Of a DNA stretch of 16,280 bases, positions 6,261-14,933 are shown one piece after another (positions within the stretch are counted from its first letter, which is position 1; every line of letters starts with the position of its first letter). The notes under the pieces were generated by a model. That model was not told the origin of the DNA and did not search any database. It was given only the letters and a program-made list of their open reading frames with translations. The DNA is from Collinsella sp. (GTDB taxonomy: Bacteria > Actinomycetota > Coriobacteriia > Coriobacteriales > Coriobacteriaceae), in NCBI GenBank assembly GCA_031292915.1, contig JAUMSH010000039.1, positions 1 through 16,280 of the forward strand. Reading direction: 5' to 3'. The translations under genes were made by a program, and so were the position numbers.

Positions 6261-7470
6261 ACGAACCCCCTTCCAACAAATCAACAACTTTAAGTATACG
6301 CGCCAGGCACGCTTCCCAAGAGACCGCCGACGGCTCGAACGTCGAAGGCGGCGCCGCAAGCGCCTGCGCGATAGCATCTGCCAGTGCGCGCTCAAACAAC
6401 GGAAGGTCGGCCGCCACGGGCGTGTCGACATCCATCATACGCGGCGGCGCCACCCACGTCACGGGAGCACCGGGAAGCATCGCCTCCATCCAGGGACGAA
6501 CGCCGGGCAAATCGGTCGCCACAACTTTGCAGCCGCACGCGAGGGCCTCAATCGTCACGAGCGGCAGACCCTCGTAAAACGAAGGCAGCACAAAGACGTC
6601 GGAACTGCGGTAGGCACGCACGAGTTCATCGCTATCCAGGCGCCCCGCCAGCGTCACCGGCACATCTGAGGCCGCGGCCAAGCGCTCGATACGCGCGTAC
6701 TCGGTATCGTCCCCGCGACCGCCCACAAGTACCAAGCCAGATGGGCGGACGTCATCGTCAATCGGCAATGACATGGCTCGAACCAGCGACTCGACGCCCT
6801 TTTTAAAGCAAATCTTGCCCACGTACACAAGCGATCCAGGCTGCCTCGCCACGCTTGCGTCACGGCAGAAGACGCGATGGTCGTAGCCCGTCCCAATCAC
6901 GTGGATGCGATCGGCATCGACGCCGCACACCAGGCCAATCTGCTCACCCTGCTCAGCATGGAGCGCAAAGACGGCATCGAGCCGACGAACCGCACTTACG
7001 ATGCGATCGCGCTCGAGCGCATGCGAACGCAGCTGGCGCAGGTCGGTCGAATGGCACACGGCAACAACCGGCACGCCCCGGACGCACTCGCGCGCCAATG
7101 CGGTCACCAGATACAGGTGATGGCAGAGCACCAGATCGGGCTGAAACTCAGCCACCGCCCGATCGATTGCAGCAGCAAATGCCCGCTCAAATGCCTTGAG
7201 CATCGAAGGCGTCAGGTCACGATAGCGTGTGGAGGGATAGGGCATGACATCGGACATACCGCAGATGGGAAACGGCAGCTCGGGCGACTCGAACGGCACG
7301 GTAAACACGGCAGCACGCCGGTCCAGCTCGCCTTGGGTATCACCCGGTGCCGCGCCGCAAAGCACGGCGGCGCGATGCCCCGTCTCGATCTGCTCGCGCA
7401 CGAGCGCGGCAAGGTAGGTGCCGCTGCCGGTGCTATCTGGTTTTTGCGCCGAGATATTGAGGATGCGCAT
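6253..7470 (-). CDS. Glycosyltransferase family 4 (GT-B fold), translationally overlapped with selD
   Basis: Retaining GT-B glycosyltransferase of about 405 aa that would transfer a sugar from a nucleotide-sugar donor; acceptor unknown. The N-terminal domain opens with M-R-I-L-N-I-S-A and the glycine stretch S-T-G-S-G-T-Y of GT4 proteins. A linker V-Y-V-G-K-I-C-F-K-K-G (about 215-225) leads to the donor-binding domain, with S-F-Y-E-G-L-P-L-V-T-I-E (297-308), the E-x7-E motif. No membrane segment or signal peptide is seen. The ATG at 7470 is preferred, with AGGGGTG 9 nt upstream, over a GTG at 7482. It starts 14 bp after the activase stop, and its TAA lies inside the first codons of selD (8-nt overlap), so the two are probably coupled. 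A seleno-glycoside role like that of SenB is conceivable from this linkage, but a cell-surface glycan or small-molecule glycosyltransferase is equally allowed by sequence. Confidence 0.85.
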   Translation of the reverse strand: MRILNISAQKPDSTGSGTYLAALVREQIETGHRAAVLCGAAPGDTQGELDRRAAVFTVPFESPELPFPICGMSDVMPYPSTRYRDLTPSMLKAFERAFAAAIDRAVAEFQPDLVLCHHLYLVTALARECVRGVPVVAVCHSTDLRQLRSHALERDRIVSAVRRLDAVFALHAEQGEQIGLVCGVDADRIHVIGTGYDHRVFCRDASVARQPGSLVYVGKICFKKGVESLVRAMSLPIDDDVRPSGLVLVGGRGDDTEYARIERLAAASDVPVTLAGRLDSDELVRAYRSSDVFVLPSFYEGLPLVTIEALACGCKVVATDLPGVRPWMEAMLPGAPVTWVAPPRMMDVDTPVAADLPLFERALADAIAQALAAPPSTFEPSAVSWEACLARILKVVDLLEGGSYG

Positions 7471-7484
7471 GTCGCGGTACACCC

Positions 7485-8249
7485 CTAGGCCAAGGCGGCG
7501 GCGCGGACAGCCGCGCCGATCGCTCCGGCAAAGCGAGCCTGGGGCGAGGTGGTCACGGGTGCGCCCAAAAGTTCGCCCAGACGCTCCACCACATAGGCGT
7601 TCTCGCAGAGGCCACCCGTCAGGTAGTACGGGGCGCCCGCCGCCTGTCCGGCCATGGTCGCCACGCGCGAGACCACGCTCTCGATCACGCCACGCGCAAT
7701 GTTCTCGCGCGGCTCACCGCGACCGATCAGGCTGATAACCTCGCTTTCGGCAAACACCGTGCACATGCTGCTAATCTTGGTGGGCTCGCCGGAACGCGCC
7801 AGGTCGGCCATCTGCTGCTGGGAAATGCCCAGGCGGTCGGCCATGATCTCCAAAAAGCGCCCCGTGCCGGCGGCGCACTTGTCGTTCATGGCAAACTTGG
7901 CCACGCGGCCACTTTTAAGCTGAATGACCTTGGTGTCCTGGCCGCCCACGTCGATCACGGTGCCGTGATCGCCAAACAGATGCACGGCACCGGCACCATG
8001 GCAGGTGATCTCGGTCACGACCTTGTGCGCATAGGGCACGGCAACACGGCCGTAGCCAGTCGCGACCACGCGCACGTCGTCGGCAGCCACGTCATAACCC
8101 GCCGCTGCCAGTGCCTCGCGCAGCCGCTCGGAAGCATCGACCGAGGAGAACCCGGTTGGCTGCACGCACGTCCACGCCACCGAACCCTCCCCGTCGACCA
8201 CAGCGGCCTTAGCCGCCGTAGACCCGATATCGATCCCGATCCCTATCAT
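7485..8249 (-). CDS. CoA-substrate-specific enzyme activase / archerase (HgdC-BcrAD family)
   Basis: ATP-driven one-electron donor that passes low-potential electrons to 2-hydroxyacyl-CoA dehydratase or double-cubane-cluster partners. The protein has 254 aa, the standard HgdC-like length. The ASKHA fold shows phosphate loop 1, G-I-D-I-G-S-T-A-A-K (5-14), and V-I-D-V-G-G-Q-D-T-K (98-107). The two cysteines that hold the subunit-bridging [4Fe-4S] cluster of the dimer are C125 in N-D-K-C-A-A-G-T-G and C163 in S-S-M-C-T-V-F-A-E-S-E. The ATG at 8249 follows GGGAGAGAG. It lies after the double-cubane gene, with a 155-bp gap holding the structured element, and before the glycosyltransferase. It is the only activase in the window, so it probably serves both double-cubane proteins. 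Confidence 0.95.
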   Translation of the reverse strand: MIGIGIDIGSTAAKAAVVDGEGSVAWTCVQPTGFSSVDASERLREALAAAGYDVAADDVRVVATGYGRVAVPYAHKVVTEITCHGAGAVHLFGDHGTVIDVGGQDTKVIQLKSGRVAKFAMNDKCAAGTGRFLEIMADRLGISQQQMADLARSGEPTKISSMCTVFAESEVISLIGRGEPRENIARGVIESVVSRVATMAGQAAGAPYYLTGGLCENAYVVERLGELLGAPVTTSPQARFAGAIGAAVRAAALA

Positions 8250-8281
8250 GGCTCTCTCCCAATCTAAACATCAAAGATAGC

Positions 8282-8297
8282 GGCGCGTTCAGGCGCC
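8282..8297. repeat. Small GGCGC/GCGCC hairpin upstream of the activase gene
   Basis: A 5-bp stem GGCGC/GCGCC (8282-8286 and 8293-8297) has a 6-nt loop. On the minus strand it is followed by GCTATCTTTGATG, too poor in U for an intrinsic terminator. It lies next to the larger nested element at 8302-8410 and may belong to the same structured leader of the activase gene. Confidence 0.5.
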
Positions 8298-8301
8298 TTA
8301 G

Positions 8302-8410
8302 CTCTAGGTTTCTCAGGTGCCGGAGATTGCCCCGAAAGAGGAGCGCAGCGTACTTTGGGTACGCAAGCGACGGTTTGAGGAGCAAGATCCGGTGCCTGAG
8401 GAAGCTAGAG
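8302..8410. repeat. Nested imperfect palindrome between the double-cubane gene and activase, possible structured RNA or repeat element
   Basis: The outer arms 8302-8324 and 8388-8410 match at 19 of 23 positions as an inverted repeat. An inner perfect hairpin GCGTAC-TTTGG-GTACGC lies near 8347-8363. Three of the four outer-arm differences are G-U pairs if the plus strand is RNA but A-C mismatches if the minus strand is RNA. This hints at a plus-strand transcript, or an element inserted in that orientation. The right arm includes the stop codon of the double-cubane gene (8405-8407). There is no U-tract, so it is not a simple terminator. I do not recognise a known RNA family. Confidence 0.6.
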
Positions 8411-9568
8411 GGTTTCGATGAAGGCGGCGATGCGGGTCTCGATCTGACCCATGTCGCCGTTGCTGTAATCGGTCTCGATCTTCATGTACGGAATACCCGC
8501 ACCCTCGACAGCCTCCTGCATGCGGGCACTCTCCACGTTAAAGGTGTGGCAGGCCTGGAGCACGTTTTCGACCACGCCATCGACGTGATACTTCTCGCAC
8601 ATGGCCAGTGTATTTTCCATACGACCGTCATTGGGCGTCATGACCGAGCAGTTGATATCCAGGTAGCGGTCGGCGATGGCACGCAGGATGTCGGGAGCCT
8701 CCGGGTCGATCATCATGGCCGCCGTGCGCTCGCCCGAGCAGTCGTCCATACACACGACTACACCGCCGTTGGACTCGATAGTACGGCCGATCTTGTTGAT
8801 CACGCCGCCCACCGGGCAACCGGTGATCAGAATGCGCTTGGCATCCGCTGCAACCGGGCGCTCGCCCTCGTCGTACGCAGCGCGCAGGGCCGCAATCTTT
8901 TGCTCCAGCTGCTGCGTATAGGCCTCGATATCAAAGCTGAACGTACCGGCAAACATAGTGCTCATCAGGTCGACGCCGCTCATGGCCGCCGGCTGGTTGG
9001 CCTGCAGCGCAAACATGTCGAGCTGTGCCGCACGCAAGCGGTTGCGACGACGGACGGCAGCGCGCAGGTCATCGTCGGTAATCGTGATGCCGTAGAAGCC
9101 CTCGAGTTCCTCCTTGAGCAGACGGCACTCCTCGTACCAGCCCTCGCGCTCGTAGGCGCGATCGCGACCCTGTGGCAGGTGCAGAATGTGCGTGCGCTTG
9201 AGCTCGTTAAGTAACTCGTACATCTTCTTCTTGCCGTCGCAGGTGGTCTCGCCGATGATCATGTCGCTAAAGTACGTAAACGGGCACTTTTGCGAGTAGG
9301 CAAAGCCGTAGGTCGACTTGATGAGCGGGCAGAGGTTTGCCGGCAGCACCTTCTCGGCCTCAGGAATCACCTCGTCGGACGTACCACACAGAGCGACACT
9401 TGCGGCCCCCGCGGCATCGATAATCTCGAGCGGCGTATAGCTGCACAAAAAGCCGACCAGGCGATTACCCGCCTGCTTATAATCCTTGACGCGAATAAAC
9501 GCCGCCTTGCGTTGCTCGTTGAACTCCTCAAACGTGCGCGGCAACGGCTGTTCCTCGATATCGGCCAT
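8405..9568 (-). CDS. Double-cubane-cluster protein / 2-hydroxyacyl-CoA dehydratase (HgdB/YjiM) family, copy 1
   Basis: Iron-sulfur protein of 387 aa in the 2-hydroxyacyl-CoA dehydratase superfamily. Numbering from the ATG at 9568, cysteines lie at C42 (F-L-C-S-Y-T-P-L-E-I), C80 (A-N-L-C-P-L-I-K), C95 (Q-K-C-P-F), C110 (T-T-C-D-G-K-K-K-M), C251 (G-C-P-V-G-G), C273 and C277 (C-M-D-D-C-S-G-E-R) and C340 (L-Q-A-C-H). The C-P-L-I-K and E-T-T-C-D-G-K-K-K motifs are typical of double-cubane-cluster proteins, which receive electrons from an activase and reduce small unreactive substrates. The ATG at 9568 is chosen because GAGGGG precedes it; an earlier in-frame start at 9631 would add a non-homologous 21 residues. 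It is followed by the activase. The substrate is unknown, and a true CoA-ester dehydratase cannot be excluded. Confidence 0.92.
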   Translation of the reverse strand: MADIEEQPLPRTFEEFNEQRKAAFIRVKDYKQAGNRLVGFLCSYTPLEIIDAAGAASVALCGTSDEVIPEAEKVLPANLCPLIKSTYGFAYSQKCPFTYFSDMIIGETTCDGKKKMYELLNELKRTHILHLPQGRDRAYEREGWYEECRLLKEELEGFYGITITDDDLRAAVRRRNRLRAAQLDMFALQANQPAAMSGVDLMSTMFAGTFSFDIEAYTQQLEQKIAALRAAYDEGERPVAADAKRILITGCPVGGVINKIGRTIESNGGVVVCMDDCSGERTAAMMIDPEAPDILRAIADRYLDINCSVMTPNDGRMENTLAMCEKYHVDGVVENVLQACHTFNVESARMQEAVEGAGIPYMKIETDYSNGDMGQIETRIAAFIETL

Positions 9569-9602
9569 AGTAGTTCCCCTCTCTTGCACCGATATACCGA
9601 CA

Positions 9603-9631
9603 ATTAAACAACAAACCCACGCCATACCCAA
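9603..9631 (-). promoter_or_regulatory. Weak candidate promoter upstream of the double-cubane/selenium operon
   Basis: On the minus strand TTGGGT (9631-9626), 17 bp, TTTAAT (9608-9603), about 35 bp upstream of the ATG at 9568. The -10 matches at 5 of 6 positions, but the -35 only keeps TTG. It sits in the only gap (76 bp) between the transporter ATPase and this operon, so an internal start is plausible; read-through from the transporter is the alternative. Confidence 0.35.
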
Positions 9632-9644
9632 AAGGAAGCATCCT

Positions 9645-10419
9645 CTAGGGAATGGCGTCGATAAGCTCCTGCGTATACGGATCGCTCGGGTGCGCGATCA
9701 CGTCCTCGGCCGTGCCTTCCTCGACAAGACGACCGTGGTAGAGCACGCCAATCCGGTCGGACATATGCCGAACCACACGCATATCATGCGTGATAAACAG
9801 CAGCGCCACGCCCGTCGTGCGCTGCAGGTCGCGAAGCAAGTTGAGCACTTGGGCCTGAACGGACACGTCAAGCGCCGAGACCGGCTCGTCGCATACCACA
9901 AGGCGCGGCTCGCAAATAAGCGCCCGTGCCAGATTGAGTCGCTGACGCTGTCCACCCGAAAGGTCATGCGGATAGCGGTCATAATGCTCTGCCAGAAGAC
10001 CGACCGAGGCCAGGGCCGAGAGCGCGCGCCCATGGCGCTCATCCGCATCGCGCACGCCGGCGATAATCAGCGGCTCCTCCAAAATGCGGCCGACACGGTT
10101 GCGCGGGTCAAAAGCCGTAGAGCTATCCTGGAATACCAGCTGGATCTCGCGGCGAAACGGCTTGCGTTCGCGCTCCGACATCGTGGCGAGGTCGTGCCCG
10201 CGATAGACAATCGAGCCGGAATCCGCACGCTCGAGACCACAGATCAGGCGTCCAGTCGTCGACTTGCCCGATCCGGATTCGCCAACCAGGCCATAGACCT
10301 CGCCCGGCGCGATCTCAAACGACAGATCGTCCACGGCGGTAAAGGCCTGACGCTTAAAACCTGAGCCCGGCATGGGATACGCTTTAGTCAGATGTGAGAC
10401 CCTAAGCAGGGCTTCGCTA

Positions 10420-10430
<11 letters not shown>
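9645..10430 (-). CDS. Peptide ABC transporter ATP-binding protein (OppF/DppF type)
   Basis: Second ATPase subunit of the Opp/Dpp-type importer, a cytoplasmic protein of 261 aa. Numbering from the ATG at 10430, Walker A is G-E-S-G-S-G-K-S-T (50-58), the Q loop is V-F-Q-D-S-S-T-A-F-D-P, the signature is L-S-G-G-Q-R-Q-R (157-164), Walker B is L-V-V-C-D-E-P (177-183) and the switch histidine is H215. The C-terminal Y-T-Q-E-L-I-D-A-I-P is the usual OppF ending, but the protein lacks the Cys-rich tail seen in its partner and stops about 50-60 aa earlier than many OppF proteins. The ATG at 10430, with GGGGAG 4 nt upstream, overlaps the partner's stop by 11 nt and is preferred over 10478. Last gene of the transporter block. 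Confidence 0.95.
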
Positions 10431-11415
<985 letters not shown>

Positions 11416-11418
11416 GGG

Positions 11419-12249
11419 CTAGTCCTCCTTGGTCTTGGGGTCGAGGGCGTCGCGCAGGCCGTCGCCGGCAAGGTTCAGCGAAAGCACGCTCGCGATGATG
11501 GCGATAGCCGGGAAGAAGATCATCCACCAGGCTTTGCGCATCACGTTCTTGCCTGCCTGCAGGATGTTTCCCCAGCTGGCGTCGGGCGCCTTGATACCCA
11601 GGCCCAGAAACGAGAGGGCGGCCTCCGAGAGCACGGCCTCGGCAAAGACGAAGGTCGCCTGCACCAGGAAGGGTGCCATAACGTTGGGCACGATATGCAG
11701 CCACACGATGCGCGCGGTCGAGGCGCCCTGCACGCGCAGGGCCTCCACAAAGGGCTCCTCCTTGACCACCATCGCACGCGAGCGCACGATGCGCGCCATG
11801 CTGGGCGTATAGACGATGGAGAGCGCGATGATGACGTTCCACACGCTCGCCCCCATCATCGCCATGAGCGCGATGGCCAGCAGCACGCCCGGAATGGACA
11901 TAAGGCCGTCGCAGATGCGCATGAGAATATGATCGAGCCTCTCGTTGTAGCACGCATAGGCGCCAATCACCAAGCCGAGCGCACTCGTCGCGAGCGTGAC
12001 GGCAATGCCGACGCCAAGCGACACGCGCGCGCCCGCGATGACGCGGGCAAGCAGGTCGCGGCCAAAGTCATCGCAGCCAAAGGGATGCGCGGGCGAAGGT
12101 GCCGAAAGTCGCAACGTCATCTCCTGCGCATTGGGATCAACCGTCCACACCAGCGGACCGACGAGCGCGATCAGCGCAATCGCCAGGAAAATGCAGCCGC
12201 CGACCACAAACCCCTTGTTGGCAAGAGCCTTCTTAAAGTTTGCCATCAT
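11419..12249 (-). CDS. Peptide ABC transporter permease (OppC/DppC type)
   Basis: Inner-membrane permease of about 276 aa. It has an N-terminal membrane segment (G-F-V-V-G-G-C-I-F-L-A-I-A-L-I-A-L-V-G), then the DppC-type extracytoplasmic loop with H-P-F-G-C-D-D-F-G-R-D-L-L-A-R, then five more membrane segments. The EAA coupling motif is E-A-L-R-V-Q-G-A-S-T-A-R-I-V near residues 164-177. The preferred ATG at 12249 overlaps the OppB-type stop as ATGA; a second ATG follows directly at 12246. The H-P-F-G-x-D-x-x-G-R-D sequence is diagnostic for the Opp/Dpp/Nik permease C subunit. Confidence 0.95.
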   Translation of the reverse strand: MMANFKKALANKGFVVGGCIFLAIALIALVGPLVWTVDPNAQEMTLRLSAPSPAHPFGCDDFGRDLLARVIAGARVSLGVGIAVTLATSALGLVIGAYACYNERLDHILMRICDGLMSIPGVLLAIALMAMMGASVWNVIIALSIVYTPSMARIVRSRAMVVKEEPFVEALRVQGASTARIVWLHIVPNVMAPFLVQATFVFAEAVLSEAALSFLGLGIKAPDASWGNILQAGKNVMRKAWWMIFFPAIAIIASVLSLNLAGDGLRDALDPKTKED

Positions 12250-13199
12250 GCATCGCCCCATTTGCGAGCGCGCGGGTCAAAAGCGCCATAGGCAAGGTCG
12301 ACGACCAGATTGATCACCGAATTCAACAAGGCGATGACCAACAGCACGCCCTGAATCACCGGATAGTCGCGACGTTCGATAGAGCTCGTGACCAGCTGGC
12401 CCAAACCGGGGATGTTAAAAATGGCCTCAGTCACCACGGCGCCCGTAATCAGGGCGCCAAAAGAATAGCCGACCGAGGTGAGAATCGGCAGCGCTGCGTT
12501 GCGCAGGGCATGGGCCAGCACCACGCGAACCTCGGAGATGCCCTTGGCACGCGCCGTCTTGACGCAGTCAAGCTGCATGGCCTCGATAACGCTCGAACGG
12601 GTCATGCGCATGAGCAGGGCCGCCTGCACGCATCCAAGCGATATGGCTGGCAACGCAAGGTAGCGTAAATGGCTGAACCAGCCCTCCGACAGCGGCGCAT
12701 AGCCGGCCACCGGGAACACACGCAACGTGACGGCAAACAGCCACATAAGCATGAGCGCCATCAAAAAGCCGGGTATCGCCACGCCCAAAAGAGCAACGAC
12801 TCGCAAGACAGCGTCGGTGCGAGACCCATGTTTGAGGGCAGCGACGACGCCGCAGGGCAGTGCAATCAACAGCGCGATGAGCTGTGCCAGAAGCGCGAGC
12901 GATAGCGTGGGGCCAAAGTGCTCGGCGATCGCCTGCGTGACGGGCTGGCGCATAAAATACGAATCGCCCAGGTCGCCGGTAAGTACGCCGCCCATCCACT
13001 CAACGTAGCGCTGCGGCAGCGGCTCGTTGAGTCCCAGGCTATCGTTGACGCGCTCGATCTGGTCGGCCGAAGCCTCCATGCCGAGCATCGAAGAGGCCGG
13101 GTCACCCGGCGTGAGATAGATAATCAAAAACACGACGACCGAGATGATGAGCATCACCGGAACCATCGCGCCTATACGTTTGAGCGTGTACTTCAACAT
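12246..13199 (-). CDS. Peptide ABC transporter permease (OppB/DppB type)
   Basis: Inner-membrane permease of 317 aa, the normal DppB length, with six predicted membrane segments. The N-terminus is M-L-K-Y-T-L-K-R-I followed by a long hydrophobic stretch, then P-G-D-P-A and L-G-L-N-E-P-L-P-Q-R-Y, all standard in DppB. The EAA motif (E-A-M-Q-L-D-C-V-K-T-A-R-A-K-G) lies at about 209-223, and E-A-I-F-N-I-P-G-L-G-Q-L is the conserved late segment. The ATG at 13199 is the only sensible start, although the best ribosome-site match (GAGGGG) lies some 16 nt upstream, further than usual. That weak site plus the hairpin upstream suggests a lower level than the binding protein. Confidence 0.95.
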   Translation of the reverse strand: MLKYTLKRIGAMVPVMLIISVVVFLIIYLTPGDPASSMLGMEASADQIERVNDSLGLNEPLPQRYVEWMGGVLTGDLGDSYFMRQPVTQAIAEHFGPTLSLALLAQLIALLIALPCGVVAALKHGSRTDAVLRVVALLGVAIPGFLMALMLMWLFAVTLRVFPVAGYAPLSEGWFSHLRYLALPAISLGCVQAALLMRMTRSSVIEAMQLDCVKTARAKGISEVRVVLAHALRNAALPILTSVGYSFGALITGAVVTEAIFNIPGLGQLVTSSIERRDYPVIQGVLLVIALLNSVINLVVDLAYGAFDPRARKWGDA

Positions 13200-13233
13200 G
13201 CGAGGCGTCTATTTCCCCTCTGAACGTGGACAG

Positions 13234-13277
13234 GGCGTGGCGGCCGCAGGGGACCAGACCCCTCAAGCCGCCACGCC
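13234..13277 (-). promoter_or_regulatory. Strong GC hairpin between binding-protein and permease genes
   Basis: An 11-bp perfect outer stem GGCGTGGCGGC/GCCGCCACGCC (13234-13244 with 13267-13277) encloses an inner AGGGG/CCCCT hairpin (13248-13252 with 13259-13263). It starts 10 bp after the binding-protein stop. No U-tract follows on the minus strand, so it is more likely a partial stop or an mRNA 3'-end stabiliser that raises the binding protein over the permeases than a full terminator. Confidence 0.8.
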
Positions 13278-13287
13278 ATCTATTGCA

Positions 13288-14898
13288 TTACTCCGGACGC
13301 TTGGCGTTCCAGATGATGGCGCCGTCGAGCACCTCGACGTCCTCGACGTCTGCCTGGGTGCCCGTGATGGAAGCGTAGTGGCAAAGCGGCTCGATGACGG
13401 CGATCTCGTAGAGGCGCTCCTGAGCCTCGGCCCACTTCTTGGCCGCGGCGTCGGTGTCCTTGGCGGTGCGGGTCTCGGCCACGAGCTTGAGCGCCTTCTC
13501 GTCGGACAGGCCATAGAAGGCCTTGGAGACCGAGAGGGACTGGGCCGGGATGGGTTTGTAGTTGGTGGAGGCCACAAAGAGGTCCCACTGCTCGGGCTTG
13601 CCGGAGCGGATGTCCATAAAGGTCGCGAACTCGTAGCTGTCGACCTCGGCGGTGAAGCCAGCCTTCTCGAGCTGCTCCTGCAGCGCGACGGTGGCGTTGT
13701 ACATATCCTTGTAGTCGGGGGTGGTCAACAGCTTGACCGTCTCACCGGCATAGGAGGTCTTGGCCAGAGCCTTCTTGGCGGCCTTGGCGTCGGCCTGGTT
13801 GAAGTACTTCTTGCCCGCGTCGGTCGCCCACTGAGCGTTCTCGGGGTTGCCAAGGTTGGGATCGATGTTAAAGAGCTCTTTCTCGCCATAGGCGGCAAGA
13901 GCGGCCGCCTCGCAGTCGATAGCCATGAGGGCGCACTTGCGGATCTCCTCGTCGGCGAAGATGCCCTCGTTCATGTTGAGGAAGGCGGTCAGAACGCCGG
14001 CGTTATGGGTGTAGAGCTTGACGTCGTCGTTGCCGTCGAAGTCGTGGTAGTTCTCGGTGGGGATCTCGCCAGCGATATCGTACTCGCCGGTCTCAAACCC
14101 GCTCACGCGCGTGGAGGCCTCGGTCACGAACTGATAGTAGATGTCCTTGGTGGGCGCGGAGACCTTGCCGGTGTAGCCCGAAGCCTTGCCGTGAGCGGCG
14201 ACATAGTCTTCGTAGCGGGTGAGATGGACGTACTGGTCCTGCTTCCACTCCACAAACTTGTAGGCACCGGTACCCACGTACTCGGTCACGCCGGTATCGC
14301 CCGCGGCCTCGATGACCTCGGAGGGGAAGATACCCGGATACTGGGAGTGGTTGCCCAGGATGATCAGAAAGTCGACGGCGGGCTCGGTCAGTGTGCAAGT
14401 GACCTCGTGGTCGCCCGAGGCGGCGAAGGTGGCGCCGGGCAGCAGGCTCGCGGCGCGGTCGTTGACGGTGAGCCAGCGGTTCATCGAGGCCACGACGTCC
14501 TCGGGGCCAAACTCCTTGCCGTTGTGGAAGGTGACGCCCTCGCGCAGCTTGATGGTGTAGGTCAGGCCGTCGTCGGAGACCTCATAGCCCTTGGCCAGCA
14601 CGGGCTGGGGCTCGTAGTCGCTATCGAGGCCAAAGAGCGGCTCGACGACGTTGCAGATGACGTCCATGGTCACAAGCGACGACGTGGTGTGCGGATCGAG
14701 ACCGTCCGGGCTCGCCGGTAACGCGATCTGCAGCTCGTCGCGATACTCCACATCCTGGCCAGTGGCAGCGGCGCTACCGCTCTCGGCGCCCGAACCGCCG
14801 CAGCCGGTGAGGCCGAGGCCCGCCATAACGCACAGGGCAGCGGAGCCGGTCAGAAAACCGCGACGGGAAACGCCCGCCTTGAAAAGGTCGTTGTTCAT
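13288..14898 (-). CDS. Peptide ABC transporter substrate-binding lipoprotein (SBP family 5, OppA/DppA type), Tat-like leader
   Basis: Extracytoplasmic substrate-binding protein of 536 aa, anchored as a lipoprotein. The leader has S-R-R-G-F-L (twin arginine at 12-13), a hydrophobic stretch and the lipobox L-T-G-C (Cys33), followed by a Gly/Ser-rich linker. The mature part shows SBP_bac_5 features: L-D-P-H-T-T, Y-E-P-Q-P-V-L-A-K-G-Y, L-T-Y-T-I-K-L-R-E-G-V-T-F-H-N-G and Y-V-G-T-G-A-Y-K-F-V-E-W. The ATG at 14898 is supported by AAAGGAA 4 nt upstream; the upstream in-frame start at 14922 is not. It is the first transporter gene and follows the other double-cubane gene after 184 bp. Peptides are the default cargo, but family 5 also binds nickel, heme, glutathione and opines, so the substrate is open. 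Confidence 0.95.
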   Translation of the reverse strand: MNNDLFKAGVSRRGFLTGSAALCVMAGLGLTGCGGSGAESGSAAATGQDVEYRDELQIALPASPDGLDPHTTSSLVTMDVICNVVEPLFGLDSDYEPQPVLAKGYEVSDDGLTYTIKLREGVTFHNGKEFGPEDVVASMNRWLTVNDRAASLLPGATFAASGDHEVTCTLTEPAVDFLIILGNHSQYPGIFPSEVIEAAGDTGVTEYVGTGAYKFVEWKQDQYVHLTRYEDYVAAHGKASGYTGKVSAPTKDIYYQFVTEASTRVSGFETGEYDIAGEIPTENYHDFDGNDDVKLYTHNAGVLTAFLNMNEGIFADEEIRKCALMAIDCEAAALAAYGEKELFNIDPNLGNPENAQWATDAGKKYFNQADAKAAKKALAKTSYAGETVKLLTTPDYKDMYNATVALQEQLEKAGFTAEVDSYEFATFMDIRSGKPEQWDLFVASTNYKPIPAQSLSVSKAFYGLSDEKALKLVAETRTAKDTDAAAKKWAEAQERLYEIAVIEPLCHYASITGTQADVEDVEVLDGAIIWNAKRPE

Positions 14899-14933
14899 TG
14901 AGTTCCTTTCGTGTCTGAACAAACGGATAGAAT

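Noticed and set aside
6210..6431. Separate 73-codon minus-strand frame upstream of selD
   Set aside because: Its last 16 codons are the true N-terminus of selD before the Sec UGA; the upstream part is another frame of the glycosyltransferase.
8327..9214. Plus-strand 295-codon frame starting inside the nested palindrome
   Set aside because: Tempting because it starts in the structured element, but it is antisense to a clear double-cubane gene, has no recognisable fold and no start site support.
13144..14721. Plus-strand 525-codon frame opposite the peptide-binding gene
   Set aside because: Low-complexity Gly/Val/Leu-rich product that mirrors the codon bias of the real gene on the minus strand; no ribosome site or family features.
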